Source: Anopheles merus (lineage: Eukaryota > Arthropoda > Insecta > Diptera > Culicidae). From it: a DNA stretch of 64,000 nt. The position numbers and the translations under genes were made by a program. The stretch is from the NCBI RefSeq assembly GCF_017562075.2, contig NC_054084.1, positions 8,178,640 to 8,242,639 on the forward strand, written 5' to 3'. The notes below the pieces were generated by a model. It did not search any database. It was given only the letters and a program-made list of their open reading frames with translations, and was not told where the DNA came from. This document shows positions 1 through 11,071 of this stretch, in pieces; the stretch's first letter is position 1; each line of letters opens with the position of its first letter.

Positions 1-3000
1 CAGGAAAAAAATTGTCTTTCAATATTCAATTTAAATCAATTGTATCAATCCTGACGATGCCTGACGATCATGCAACTAATTGCTATCACTCCACAGATCA
101 AATGTATTTGTTCCACCCGATGTCCTCTCCAAAGTGGACCACTCGAGTACAAACAAACAAATCGTCGCGATCACCAATAGTTCAATCCCTTCATCCCTTT
201 GCTGAGGTTGTCCCTCAACACCGCCTCTCCCATTACCCAACAATCCATTAAATCAAAGTATTGTCAAAGATTGCAATCGATTTCGAATCCGTTGTTGGCA
301 CGATCAGAACTTGACTTGCAGCTCAGCTCCAATCGAGAGGGGCCAAATACACCAAGCTCACCCGTTTTGATCCGGTTATCGGGCTGATCGATCGTCCGAT
401 CGACCGATTGATCGGTAAACATTTTTCACCTCTGCTCTGCCGTAGGAGTGCAATGCGCTCCAGCAGAATCTCAGCCCAGCCAACTGGAGCCCGCCCGCGT
501 TGCCGTTCGCAGTGTTCGTGGTGCAAATGGTTAGGCTCGAATCCATCCCTTCCCTGTTTTTTGGGGCGCAAAGCTACACTATGAGGTGTAAATTGTGCGG
601 TCTCTATTCGTGCTGCGGGGTGGAATAGTGTCGCAATGATGCTAGTGAACTGCACGGGGAAACTCAACCTCCTCACAGCTGCAACACTTTCCTGAGAGCC
701 ACCGGAGAAGTCGCGTTTATCGATCGGCAGCATCTCCCCTTGGGGAGTGTTTACTCCCCTTCCCGTTTCCCAAATCGGTGCAGAACCTCTAAGCCGAGAA
801 TTGAGCGCGAAACAGTCGCTAGATGGGTGGCAGTCAAAGTTGGGTCCCCGGCCGCAAAAGGGGTCATGCGTTGGACGGTGCTAGAACCACACACCGTCAC
901 ACAAAACCCGTGGGCTGAACCGTTTGCTACTGGGCGTATTCTGGAACGGGACACCAGGGAGACACAGTGAGCAACATCGAAATAGTTCAAGGTCAACTCA
1001 ATCAGTGTGATTTTTTCCCTGTGCGCGCTGCAGGCCAGGACCACCAGGCAGTGCAGCACCACCACCGGCTGATCAGCACCAGGTGATCTGGGGGTGGTGG
1101 AATAAATCGGCAGGCTTGAGAAATAAGTCCGGGTTGAGTCGTTTAGAGGTTCTAGGAAACGATCGAACGCTCGTGTACGAGCTCCGGGATGACCGAAGGT
1201 GTCACCACGATGACGATGACCTGCCCCTACCGTGAAGGTGGGCGGGACGGTGAGTGTGTGTGGTCTATTACATCGTGCATAGATTGTGCCGGTCGTTGCT
1301 TGGGCTTATCTATTCTCAATTAAATGGTGAACATGTAGCGCAGGAAATTGCACATCGTTAAGGAACGGCATGGACGCTGTCTGCTGGACACTGGAGACGG
1401 GTGTATTCATCACGAAGGAAGTTAAATTGTGTCCATTTAGGGTGGAAGAAATTGAAGAAGATTGCGTCAATTCTAGGAACAAGCGAAGTCAGTCAGTTTG
1501 CTGCGAATGTTGTTTTAGATAGAGTGTTGTCCAATAAATGAGTTTTCACAAATTCGCACGTCGTAATGGTAGCAATTTATGCTAAACGAACCCGGGTTTT
1601 CAATAAAAATAAAGCAAAAATAGGAAGTAATGTTATGTCCCAGCTAACGACACTCTTTAATACAATTCACTATTTATTGTTAGCTTGCAGCGCTACCGTT
1701 TAAGATTACCTCATAAACCTACCGAGCAACACAGGCCACCTCAGCTTTCAATTTCCATACAGTTGCCTCATCTTAAATGCAATTCCCACACCACCCAGCG
1801 TTTGATAGATTAAGTGAATTTTGCAGCGAAACCCCCTAGCCCCTGGAGCGGCCACCTTAACAGCCTGTCATAATCAAAATGGATCCTAATCGACGTACCA
1901 ATTCATTACCCGGCTTAGAAAAGCAATTTAAAATAAACGCATATCATGCGCCGATGGTGTTGATGGTGGGCCGATTTGAGGTGAAAATTTGCAAATTGAA
2001 TATGGCGAAGGCGAACAAAAACGCCTTCAACGGCCTGTACGTAGGAAAGCTTGTTAGTTTGAGACCTATCCGTCGGCTGTTGCGCTGTGCGCTCCAATAC
2101 GCGCCAATCCATGCTGCGGATTGGATCGTTCAAACAAATCACTGACAAGCTACTGAGCTACTGGATCGGGGGCTGGTCGACTGGATCGGCTGGGGCTTCG
2201 GCAGAGCTGTACCCTCGTGCGGAAGGAGAGTTTTGGTACACCCACGTGTGTTTCCCACAATTCTTCACCTTCCAACGGGAGTACGTGAAGCGGGTTATAT
2301 CGATCAGAACTTACCTTAAACCTTAAACAAGCTAACGGTTCCGTACATCATCCCTTGCAGACTTCATAGCGTGGTAGTTCAACGGAAAATAAAACTAACC
2401 AAACTGCCATAATCCATAACGGCACCCGAGTCATGCACCCGCAGACGGTTTGTGTAAGCGAGCGATCAAAAAAAGGTGCATCAAAAAGCGCCAACTTTCT
2501 CACCAGCCACAGATGATGCACAATGAGGCTTCTTCTTGGGGCTCATTCAATCATCACGATTGAGGCGAAGGCACCCAGGACGGGGATATTGATTTACATG
2601 CAAATTTTGCCACGGAGAAAGCCATTGCCGGACAGCGCCCGACGATGATTTATTTCCGCGTGCTGTGCAGCGCAGCGATGCGCAGGTTTGTTGGCGTTTT
2701 TCGCGAGTTTTCGAGGTCGGGGTGGTAGAAATTTGTAGTCGGATATGGGTGAGAACATCACCGACATGGGTTTGGTGTGAGCCATCCGACACCAAAGAGG
2801 TCTTCTGGCGAGGTTATTGTGTTTCTAGCCCAAACGACGCTTAGTTCAAGATGGCAGTTTAACCTTGCAGCGGGCAGGCTTCAACTTGTTTTGCTTTTGA
2901 GATGCCCAAAAGTGGACAGTATTTGAAGCATTCCAACGCTCGAACGTCCGCCTGCTATGGCAAAACTGAAACAAACCCTTCTTTTTACCGAATGGACCAC

Positions 3001-3903
3001 TCAATCTGAAACACGCTGGCCTGATGGTAAAGTGCGATAATCTCGCTTTGATCGGCAATCACCCGAAGACCTTTTGCCATACGGGGGAGAACGGCGTGGA
3101 CCGAACGACGGGCGAACGTACAGTAGCCGTGCAGCGGAAGCTGTAGATGAAAGCGCGGTGTGGGACAAATTATGATGATTGTTAGACACCTCCCATTCCG
3201 CTAAAGGCCGTCCCTGCGTGTGGCAGCGGTGGCTGACGTGTTTGGTTTTGTCGCGCAACCATCTTCTCGATCTCTCTCTCTCTCTTCCACTGCTCTGTTT
3301 CAGCTCATTCACCTGTGCATTGGGCCGGGCATGACGGGGCCCGGGGGTGGTCGTGCCCAAATCGATTGTGTCAACCTGTGTGCCGCTCCTTTCTTGGAGC
3401 CATCGCCCACGTACGTATGTGTGTGTGTGTGTGTGGGTCAGCAGCGGTGTGGTCGAGCTCCAATAACCGTAACTATGGTTGATTTGTACGATTTTGGTGG
3501 CAGAGCGTTGTTTGGACTGGGGCCTCCCAGTGCCACCCTTTCCGGCGTGTCCAACCCAACAGTCCAGGAGAGGGGGTTTCAACAGCGCTACCGTTCACAT
3601 TTTGGAGCTTTCGAGCTTAAGATGGGGCTGTTTTTGTCCAATTTGAGCCGGGAGCTGGGACACAACAGAGCAGTGCGTCGATCGTGTTTTCGGTGTGGAT
3701 GCACCGAGCGCTGGCGGGGGAAAGGATGAGATGACGCCTCAAATCATAACCATAAAATGTCACCGTATGACAGCGCGTGGTGGTGTAAGCGGGTGGACTC
3801 GGGCTGCCAAATGGGTTTCGGAGGATGATCTGAAGCTTTTTATCTTGTTTTTGTCTTTCCCACAGCTTCAGCTCCATTTGGGCTCCTGGTGAATGGCATG
3901 TCG

Positions 3904-3904
<1 letters not shown>

Positions 3905-3976
<72 letters not shown>

Positions 3977-3980
3977 TGTG
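3905..3980. repeat. (TG)n microsatellite, 76 bp
   Basis: A run of about 38 TG units is interrupted once by an A at position 3970. It is the longest simple repeat in the window. Long TG/CA tracts are typical of insect introns and intergenic DNA, are length-polymorphic and can adopt Z-DNA. On the minus strand it produces meaningless Thr-His repeats in open frames crossing it. Confidence 0.97.
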
Positions 3981-4319
3981 TTTTTGTTGGTTTGAAATAT
4001 TAAATCGTACAAATCGAAACGGATGAAGCCGCAAAAATGGTACCCGTGTTGGCAGGATGGTTTCATCGAAATGCCAAATACAGTATGCTTCCATTTGAAT
4101 TCCAGCTCGCACTCTCTTTCTGTCCCGCTCAAGGATGTGGCGTTTCTTGTTTTTTTTTTTTGCAAACGAGCTTGTTTGTGAATAATTTCGAGCGATTATT
4201 GAGTTGTTAGGTGTGACAGGAATGCTGTAGCTTTCTGCAATTTACAGTGTATCATGGGGACACAAATGGGTGCGATTTCGGTACAATGAATGTGTTTGAA
4301 AGTGGACAAATTATGTTAT

Positions 4320-4700
4320 AACAAAGAAGCGGACTGAATGGTTGAAGGAATATTTTAAAAGCACACTCTGCACCGCAATAGGAAATTTTTGTTAATAAAA
4401 TAATTACGATTAAGTTACATATTATGAGCTTAAATTTTCAGAATTTAGATCATCATAGAATTTAGATCGAATCTGCAATCGCTTATTAAGCAATGATATT
4501 TAGTGAAGAACAAGCTGAAACTGAATTTCTTGATACTCTTCCAAGAGAAACGTTCAACGAACTAACATTTAATTACCTTAAACATTTTGTTCCTAAGGTC
4601 ACACCACTACCCATACAGAAAGGGTAAAGGTAAAGAACATATTTTATTTCCCTATTGTGTACAGCAAAAGAGCAAGGTTATCACGATACTGTAAATTAAA
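4320..4700. other. AT-rich island
   Basis: Base composition shifts clearly to A+T here, with runs such as AAAATAATTA and TTAAATTT, against GC-neutral flanks. A 12-bp word AGAATTTAGATC occurs twice about 18 bp apart near 4440-4470. There is no open frame of note. Such islands in fly and mosquito introns can be nucleosome-poor or matrix-attachment DNA, but that is inference. Confidence 0.6.
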
Positions 4701-5400
4701 TTTATTTCCTACCCACAAACAGTTCAATCAATACCTCCAAAAAAACCACCACCGTATCACTTTTTAATCACCACTCGGCTAAAAAAAACGACCCAAACCA
4801 TTCACCTGCTCCAGCACAACCCACCGTAACCAATGGGCAGGCACGAAAAACACCCAAAAAAGGCTCGCTCAAACGCCCGGCGGGGAGGCTGTAAAATGGC
4901 AAATGAAATCTGCGCTCCAGATCCGCTGGTATTTGTCTATTCACCCCGCTCGGGTTATTTTTGTATTCTCAATCTTCACCTTCCACGCCCTCAATGTTCA
5001 GAATGGAGAGCAAAAGCAAAAAAAAAAGTAGGCATACCAAAGCAACCCGAAATAAAACGGTCCACATTTCCGGCACCTGTTGTAGTGGCTCTGTGCGGCG
5101 TGGCACCAAGTCGTAAAATGTGCTATTTTGCTACGGTTTGACTTGCATAATTTGTATCCCTGTCTCGTTACCGCCAGTTTAGCCGTGGGTTCAGCGGTGG
5201 TGGGGATACAAAATCTCTTCGCAAGATGAAATCATTCCAGGCTCAGTGCGAAGGCAGTAGCGAACCACCGAAAATAGATCGATTCTGTGTGGCTGTGTGT
5301 ATTTTTGGTGGCCGTTGACGCCGAAGCGGATGCGTGTACGCGCGGTGAAACGAGCACGAAACACATTCAAATCCCCTTCTTTATTGGACAGTATATAGCA

Positions 5401-8400
5401 CGCTCAGCATACTCAGGGTGTTGTTTATTCAGTGAAATAACACAGTAGCGGATTTGGATGCCACTCCACTGCCTCCACTCTTTTGCCGCAGTGCTTTATT
5501 TTCCGATTTCGTTCGATGAATTTTAATGTCATTTCCTTGTACAACTTGTCCAATTTTTCACCTAAATCTTGGCACGGAAGAAAAGGTTCGTTTTTTTTTG
5601 GCGTTCGCGTTTTGTCCGTCCGAGCTTCGTCGTCTGGTCGGTCGTCGAGGTCGTTCGTACCATAAATTGAAGCCCTCCCCCGGTGGTTCAGCTTTCGTGT
5701 GCAGCCCCAGTCAAGTGCCAAAAGCGAGCGAGATTTCGGAAGCTGTTAGCGATAGCACTTCAGGCACTTTCCGCCCCTATTTCTCGCCTGCCGCCCCGTG
5801 CTGTTGAGCCATCTTTACCTCCCCACTGTCCTCTCGTGCTAGCCACGGTTAGACACTTGACGTGCGACTTAAGCGGCTTATTTCACCCAAACGGTGGCCA
5901 CCTCGAATTCGGTGGCAATAATATTCTGCACGGATCAGTCGTGCGGCAGTGCGGCAGTGCGATGAATTCGGCGTCTGCCGGGGTGCTGCCGGCCGTGCTA
6001 AATTGATTGGAATCTGTTGGCCGTCCTTTGGGCGTTTTTTTGTTGCTGTTGTGCTGCTCCTTTGGTTGTTGCTATTGCTGCATTATTGCTACCGGAGCTG
6101 GGGGAGTGCAAAAGACAGGGGCCATTTACAGCATTAGGCGACCTACCCGCGACGCTGATGTAGATTTTTGAGCGCTTCATTCAACCGCACAGCTGCCGCC
6201 GGGTGGAGGTGAAAGATAAATTAAATTAAGAAATTAATTTCGAAGGCGTGAAATTTTCCTCCCTCGTGAGCCTATTCCTGCAGAGTTGTGAATCTGAAAG
6301 ACTTCATCTTTTTTTGCGCAAACACCTTTGCATGGCCACTGGCACGGTAGAAGTAGCGGTTCGCGGGAAAAGGTTTTACGAGGTCACAAGTGTGAAGACT
6401 TTATGAACGCAACCGACCGGCAGAAGGTGCTAAAACCGATTAAAGCGATCTTTTGGGGTGGGCAGCGGCAGCAAATTCGCAAGTGGGAAGAGAAAATCGA
6501 TCTTTGGTTTGGTGCTTTTCGTGACGAAAATCGGAAGCCACGATCGCGAACGGATCGGATCGGATCGGGAGACGGTGCGTGACGAATTGTGCATTAAATG
6601 CGGACGGGTGGAAGTAGCTTTTTGGTGTAGCTTCCGGGATTGAGAGGCGAAGAAGAAGGGATAACAATATAGGAAGGGTAATGGGTTTTATGCTTCTTTT
6701 TGAGGGAGTCGGAAAGGAAACCCATCAACAGGTAGCACACAACATCGAGAAGCGGTGAAGATCACATCGATGATAACAATAAAATGAGCGAAAAAGGTGA
6801 TGTGGGAGTGTTTTGTAACGTTCGCTGCAAAGGGAGAGGTTTATCAGCGTTTAAAAGGGTTTACTTGTCAGGCTGTTGAATGGGGTCGAGGCTATTGATG
6901 GTGTTTTGGAGGACAGGAATGTGAGCAATTTTGAGCAATTGTACAGTGCTTTATGAGTGCCGCAGATTAATAACATTTCGAGGAGTGAGAAATGTATTTG
7001 TGATAAGAGTGATACTGATACGATTTAAAAAAAAACGAGACAAAGGTTTGAGGCTTTAACCAAAAATTGAGGCTAAGGTTGATTACAAAAACTCGTATAT
7101 TATATTTTATTATTGTTATAAATAGTTCTCTTAGTGCTTGTTCATTCGTTACCCAACTTCAACCCAATTTAGCTCGAAAACCTTTTGCTTAAAGTTTCCT
7201 GTACAACTTTGCAGATTTCTTTCGCCATTCTCGATCAAATATCTACCGCTCGGCAGTGGCCATCACAACACATCCCTCACTCTATTGACACACATCACAT
7301 CAAACCAATATGTAAATGCCAAGCCAGACTTTTCGATCAGATAAAATCCATGGCATCCGAAAACGACCGAGAGCTCTTCGTTTGTGTCGTTCGTCTGCAC
7401 ATTCGCTTGCTCGAAGAAATCTGCACTTTCGTGGAATGTTAAGCCGGTGCCACTTCTGCTTCGCCAAGCGTTCTTGCCTACTGCGCTTCACTAAAAGGAC
7501 CACACACATGCTCCCGCCAGGGAAGAAATACCAAAAACTGGGCGGAAGGATCTTGGAACGCGCACATTCATTCTGGTCCAGGAAGGGGCTGGGATCAGGT
7601 TATTCGTGGCACTTGCTGCAAGATCGGAGCGAACGAACGAGGTTCAAATGGTTAAACGAGACGAACCGGTAACGATCCGTCATGCGGCCACACGGCGAAG
7701 TCGCGCATCCGGATTAACGTACCAACCCCCACTGCTGCTGGTGCACTCGCTTATCAGTTGGACAAGTTGTTCGCCTAATTAAAATGACGAAGTGGATGAA
7801 TTAATAATGTTGAACATTCAGCGGACCTGTTCGAGCAGCGGTTCGGTGACAGGGAAGGCTTAGCTAGTACAGCGCCCCTACAGCTTCCCTACACTAACTG
7901 GAACGATATATTTCGCACCAGTAAGGCTGGTGTCCGCAAAAAAACGACGAAAACCGGGATGGCACTGTGTCCCTCCCTCCGCCGTCCAGGAAGGACGGTC
8001 TTGTACAGGACGGGTTTCGAGTTTTTATCGAAAAAACGACACCGGGCGCGACATGTTTTTGATTGAAATAAATTGATTTCCGAAAACGGTTCCCAGTGGC
8101 CCCGCGCATGGCACCCAACCAGCCACAAGGTAACTGGGTGGTGACCAGACGACGAACCCCCAAACCACTAGCGCACCCCGGTGGTGTGGGATCGTTCGAT
8201 TTGCAGTCGTTTTAATTAAATAAATAAGACATTACCTGATGGCTTCGTTACTTTCCAACACCCGTTTCGATGCAGGTTCGGTGCTCTGATTTCAGGGCTA
8301 CTTCTTCCCTAGCCGATTTCTTCCGAACCGAACCGGCAGCAGGAAGGTTCGTGAGTTGATTTGGAAGATTTCACATGCCCGTACCACATGGGCAAAGGAT

Positions 8401-9800
8401 TGGAGAGAACGGAGGGAGCGGGCGCCTCGGTGGCAGTGCAGAAAATGCACCTGAAATGCACAGCACCGATCTTAATGAACTTGATTCTGTTTCGCGTTTT
8501 TCGATTCGATGGGTTTTCGATGGGCAACAAGGGGGTAGGGCGGAAGGTCGTTGTTACATGATCTGCTGGAAGCTGTCTGATTACGAGGGTTTAATTTTGC
8601 TTTTACCGTGTTGTTTGTTGCCTTGGTTGGCAAGATTTCTAATAGTGCACGAACATGTTGACGGAGGGAGGAGCAGTTGGGGAGGAGAGATGGTGCCCTG
8701 CGTGGTGGTGGTGTCTGCACATGTGCACAAGGACCTGCTGATCGGACATGGGCGTGAAGGTGTTGCTTCGGTTCGTGATAGTTGTTGCTGAGTGTATGTG
8801 TGTGTGTGTTTGTTTTGTTGCGCTGCAGGCTTTAGAGTTGTAGCTTTTTAATGTAGTTCTCCTGTTCGGTAATCAAGGTGCACTTGCACTTACACAGTGA
8901 TGCACAGTGGGAAGGTGATAAGGGTCACTGGTGGTCATGATTAGAAGGTGAGCGTGAGACTGGTGTGTTGCTTACTGCAAGTGTGAAATATGCTGTGAAG
9001 GATTGATAAAATATACAATATAAAATTAATTTTAAAATTAAGAAGATTTGTTTGAGACAATGCAACGTTTTTGGCATTCGCAGGAATTTTGTTTAAATAA
9101 TACTAATAATTAAAATCAAGAAAATGTACAGTATATTTCTCTCATGCTTTTTCACAACCGGTACAACACCAATGTGCCCGGTAGCAGGTTCTTCATTAGC
9201 ATTGATGATGGCAATCGGAACGGAAATATCGTGTAGTAATTTGGTATTCGAAACAGCAACCTGACGAAACATTAATTACACGGAAAGCAGAAGGAAATAA
9301 CCGTAGGCCACCGAAACATTCGCTTTTTTTTTGTATCCAAGGGTGTGCAAATAATGCTACACACTTATTGACAAAAAATGATCTTAAATGTGTCCGGAAT
9401 CAGTCGCAAAACCTTGCACGCCCGAAGGCTTCAGCAAAGAACCTACCAGCGATAATTGAAAAGAAGTGTAAAATAATGACAATCTGGACGACCGTAGCAG
9501 CGTACCTGAACGTGAACCCTGAAACACGGTGAAAGTAAATTATTTGATCAAGGTGGTATGCGTGGAATTCTTGTCGAAATTAGTCAAACCATAAATCGAA
9601 CGACCCTGATAGAGCGGACGGAAATTGAAACTTAAGGCGTTGTTGTTTTTTGTTTAAAGTCAAACAGAAGAAGAAGAAGGAAAAAAGCGCTCCTCTCACC
9701 GGTTCACCGTTTCCTTGGTGTTGCTGGTGCGGTAGCGGCCACACTGCCTTCCCCAAAAAAACCGGGTGATCAGGTGACGACGATCGTCTACGTGTGATTG
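5401..9800. other. Non-coding segment with two AT-rich islands
   Basis: No gene is recognised. AT-rich stretches lie at about 7020-7130 and 8995-9130. There is a short GGATC tandem array (6551-6569), one CAGGTAG word of the Zelda type (6729-6735), and CATAAAT words at 5661 and 9590. Open frames on both strands around 7316-7672 and 8375-8791 are 118-138 codons long, within chance, without recognisable domains. Confidence 0.6.
7117..7147 (+). promoter_or_regulatory. Candidate TATA plus initiator pair
   Basis: TATAAATA at 7117-7124 is followed by TCATTC at 7142-7147, which fits the arthropod initiator consensus TCAKTY. If the A at 7144 is +1, the TATA begins at -27, slightly closer than the usual -31 to -30. 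The TATA sits at the end of an AT-rich island, where TATA-like words arise easily. No gene can be attached downstream, so this is a weak sequence-only call. Confidence 0.15.
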
Positions 9801-9945
9801 AACAACATCGTTCGACGCGCGATAAGCATCCAAAGCCAAAGGGCCCAGCGCCCGTCACCCGGTGGCCGTGTGAATGAATATTAATAAGCCATCAAATTCC
9901 ACAGAAAACAATAATTTTCACCAATTTTCGAGTCATTAAAACCAA

Positions 9946-10123
9946 ATGAATACGAGGCTAATCTGCGGACGGAGCGCACCGCGAGAGAGAGTGAGAGCAA
10001 TCGCGAGGATGCGATCCGTTCCAGGAAAGGTGAAAACATGGACACACGCAGGAGAGCAGGTTATCCGAGCAGAGGCAAATCAATCGCAGCCACGAAGGAT
10101 CACGATAAGAACGGATCTTGCAG
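9946..10123 (+). other. Candidate first exon ending in a consensus splice donor
   Basis: An ATG at 9946 opens a frame that stays open for 59 codons to CAG at 10121-10123, directly followed by GTGAGT, a perfect donor match. The conceptual peptide is Arg-rich (begins MNTRLI) and matches nothing I recognise. The ATG context is weak (C at -3). The upstream 100 bp is AT-rich. It could equally be a non-coding 5' exon, or chance: a CAGGTGAGT word is expected about once in several such windows. Confidence 0.12.
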
Positions 10124-10613
10124 GTGAGTCGGGGGATGGGTTCGAACAATTCGGAAGCCTGTCCATCTTGGTTGCGTCCATTCGGTCGGCGCGTAGTAGC
10201 CAGGTTATTATCATGTAGTATTTATCACTGGCAGCTGCTGCTTCCATGCTGGTTCACCTTTCTTTGCACGGGGAAGGTTCGTATTCCCTCGCCTCGGCCG
10301 GGAGTGATTTTCTCTGGCCGTATCGGATATCAGCGATAATAGATTTGGGTTTTGACACTTGTGTGCCTCCCGTGCGTCCTGGTCTGTGGAAACGTATCGT
10401 CTGTAGCCACGAGAGGGTGAAAAAAAAACCTACGAAGGCGTCCCGGGGTCGACGCGCGCGTCATCTTGACGACCCGTTGCTTCATGGTCAAATTTAAATT
10501 AATTAAGTCTCTCGCTTCTATGCAGGTTCCAGTGTGCAGGTTCATGCTTGATGTTTCTCCCTCCTTCTTTATGCTTTTGTTTGTGGGTTGGGTGATCGGT
10601 TTTGCTAAACGGG

Positions 10614-10632
10614 GGCAGGCAGGCAGGCAGGC
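10614..10632. repeat. (GGCA)n short tandem repeat
   Basis: About four and a half GGCA units follow a short G run. It lies in otherwise unremarkable non-coding sequence. Confidence 0.9.
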
Positions 10633-10736
10633 TCCGTTGGGTCGTGAAAGTAACGGCAGCCCAGGGAATGGCGTGCGCTATCTAGCTATCGAAAATTCAA
10701 CTTGTTTTACATATTATTTCAATAAATTCATACAGA

Positions 10737-10775
10737 GCGAGAGCAGGAGAGAGCGATTGAGCGACTAAGCGAGGA
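10737..10775 (+). promoter_or_regulatory. GAGA-rich patch
   Basis: Several GAGAG/GAGCGA words occur within 40 bp. In flies GAGAG is bound by GAGA factor (Trithorax-like) and Pipsqueak at promoters and Polycomb response elements. Here only the motif density is seen, and no promoter is identified beside it. Confidence 0.2.
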
Positions 10776-11054
10776 GCAGCAGACAAAAAACGACCCTTCA
10801 AAACAGCTCCCGTGCTGCGATTCTGATAATTTTTTTAATTTACAATGCTCACGATTTATGTCTCTTCCAGTTGTGTGGCGAATGTGTGGCTGCGAGTCGG
10901 TGTGGCTAGTTGTCTAGTGCCGTTGATTTGGCCGTTGTTTATGTTCCTCTGCTCTATTTGCTCAGCGAACGTAGGATCTTAGGCTCTGGAGGCAGTTTTT
11001 GCGTAGAAAAGGCTAACTTCCCCTTACCTTTCAGGTGTGTTATCTTGTTCGCAC

Positions 11055-11071
11055 AACACACACACACACAC
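11055..11071. repeat. (CA)n microsatellite, short
   Basis: About eight CA units are present. It is a simple dinucleotide tract with no adjoining gene. Confidence 0.9.

Larger units (their letters stand above)
1..5400. other. Non-coding segment, 5' end of window
   Basis: No gene is recognised. The segment holds a 10-bp tandem duplication (CTGACGATGC-like, about 50-69), a TC tract (3271-3285), a short GT tract (3418-3436), the longest microsatellite of the window (3905-3980) and an AT-rich island (about 4320-4700). A POU-type octamer lies at 2598-2605 and an ATTTATG word at 1575. The longest open frame is about 193 codons on the minus strand (3001-3582); it begins at a non-ATG codon, matches no family I know and is within chance length, so it is not called. 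Confidence 0.6.

Noticed and set aside
525..555. tRNA B-box-like word GGCTCGAATCC
   Set aside because: No matching A box, anticodon arm or acceptor stem lies upstream at tRNA spacing. Other TTCGAA words at 282, 13334 and 17320 fail in the same way.
3001..3582. 193-codon minus-strand frame
   Set aside because: It starts at a non-ATG codon, contains Thr-His repeats from the GT tract and overlaps a plus-strand frame of similar quality.
7300..7672. Overlapping Arg/Cys-rich frames that looked like a small secreted protein
   Set aside because: No signal peptide or cysteine framework is consistent in any one frame, and both strands are open.
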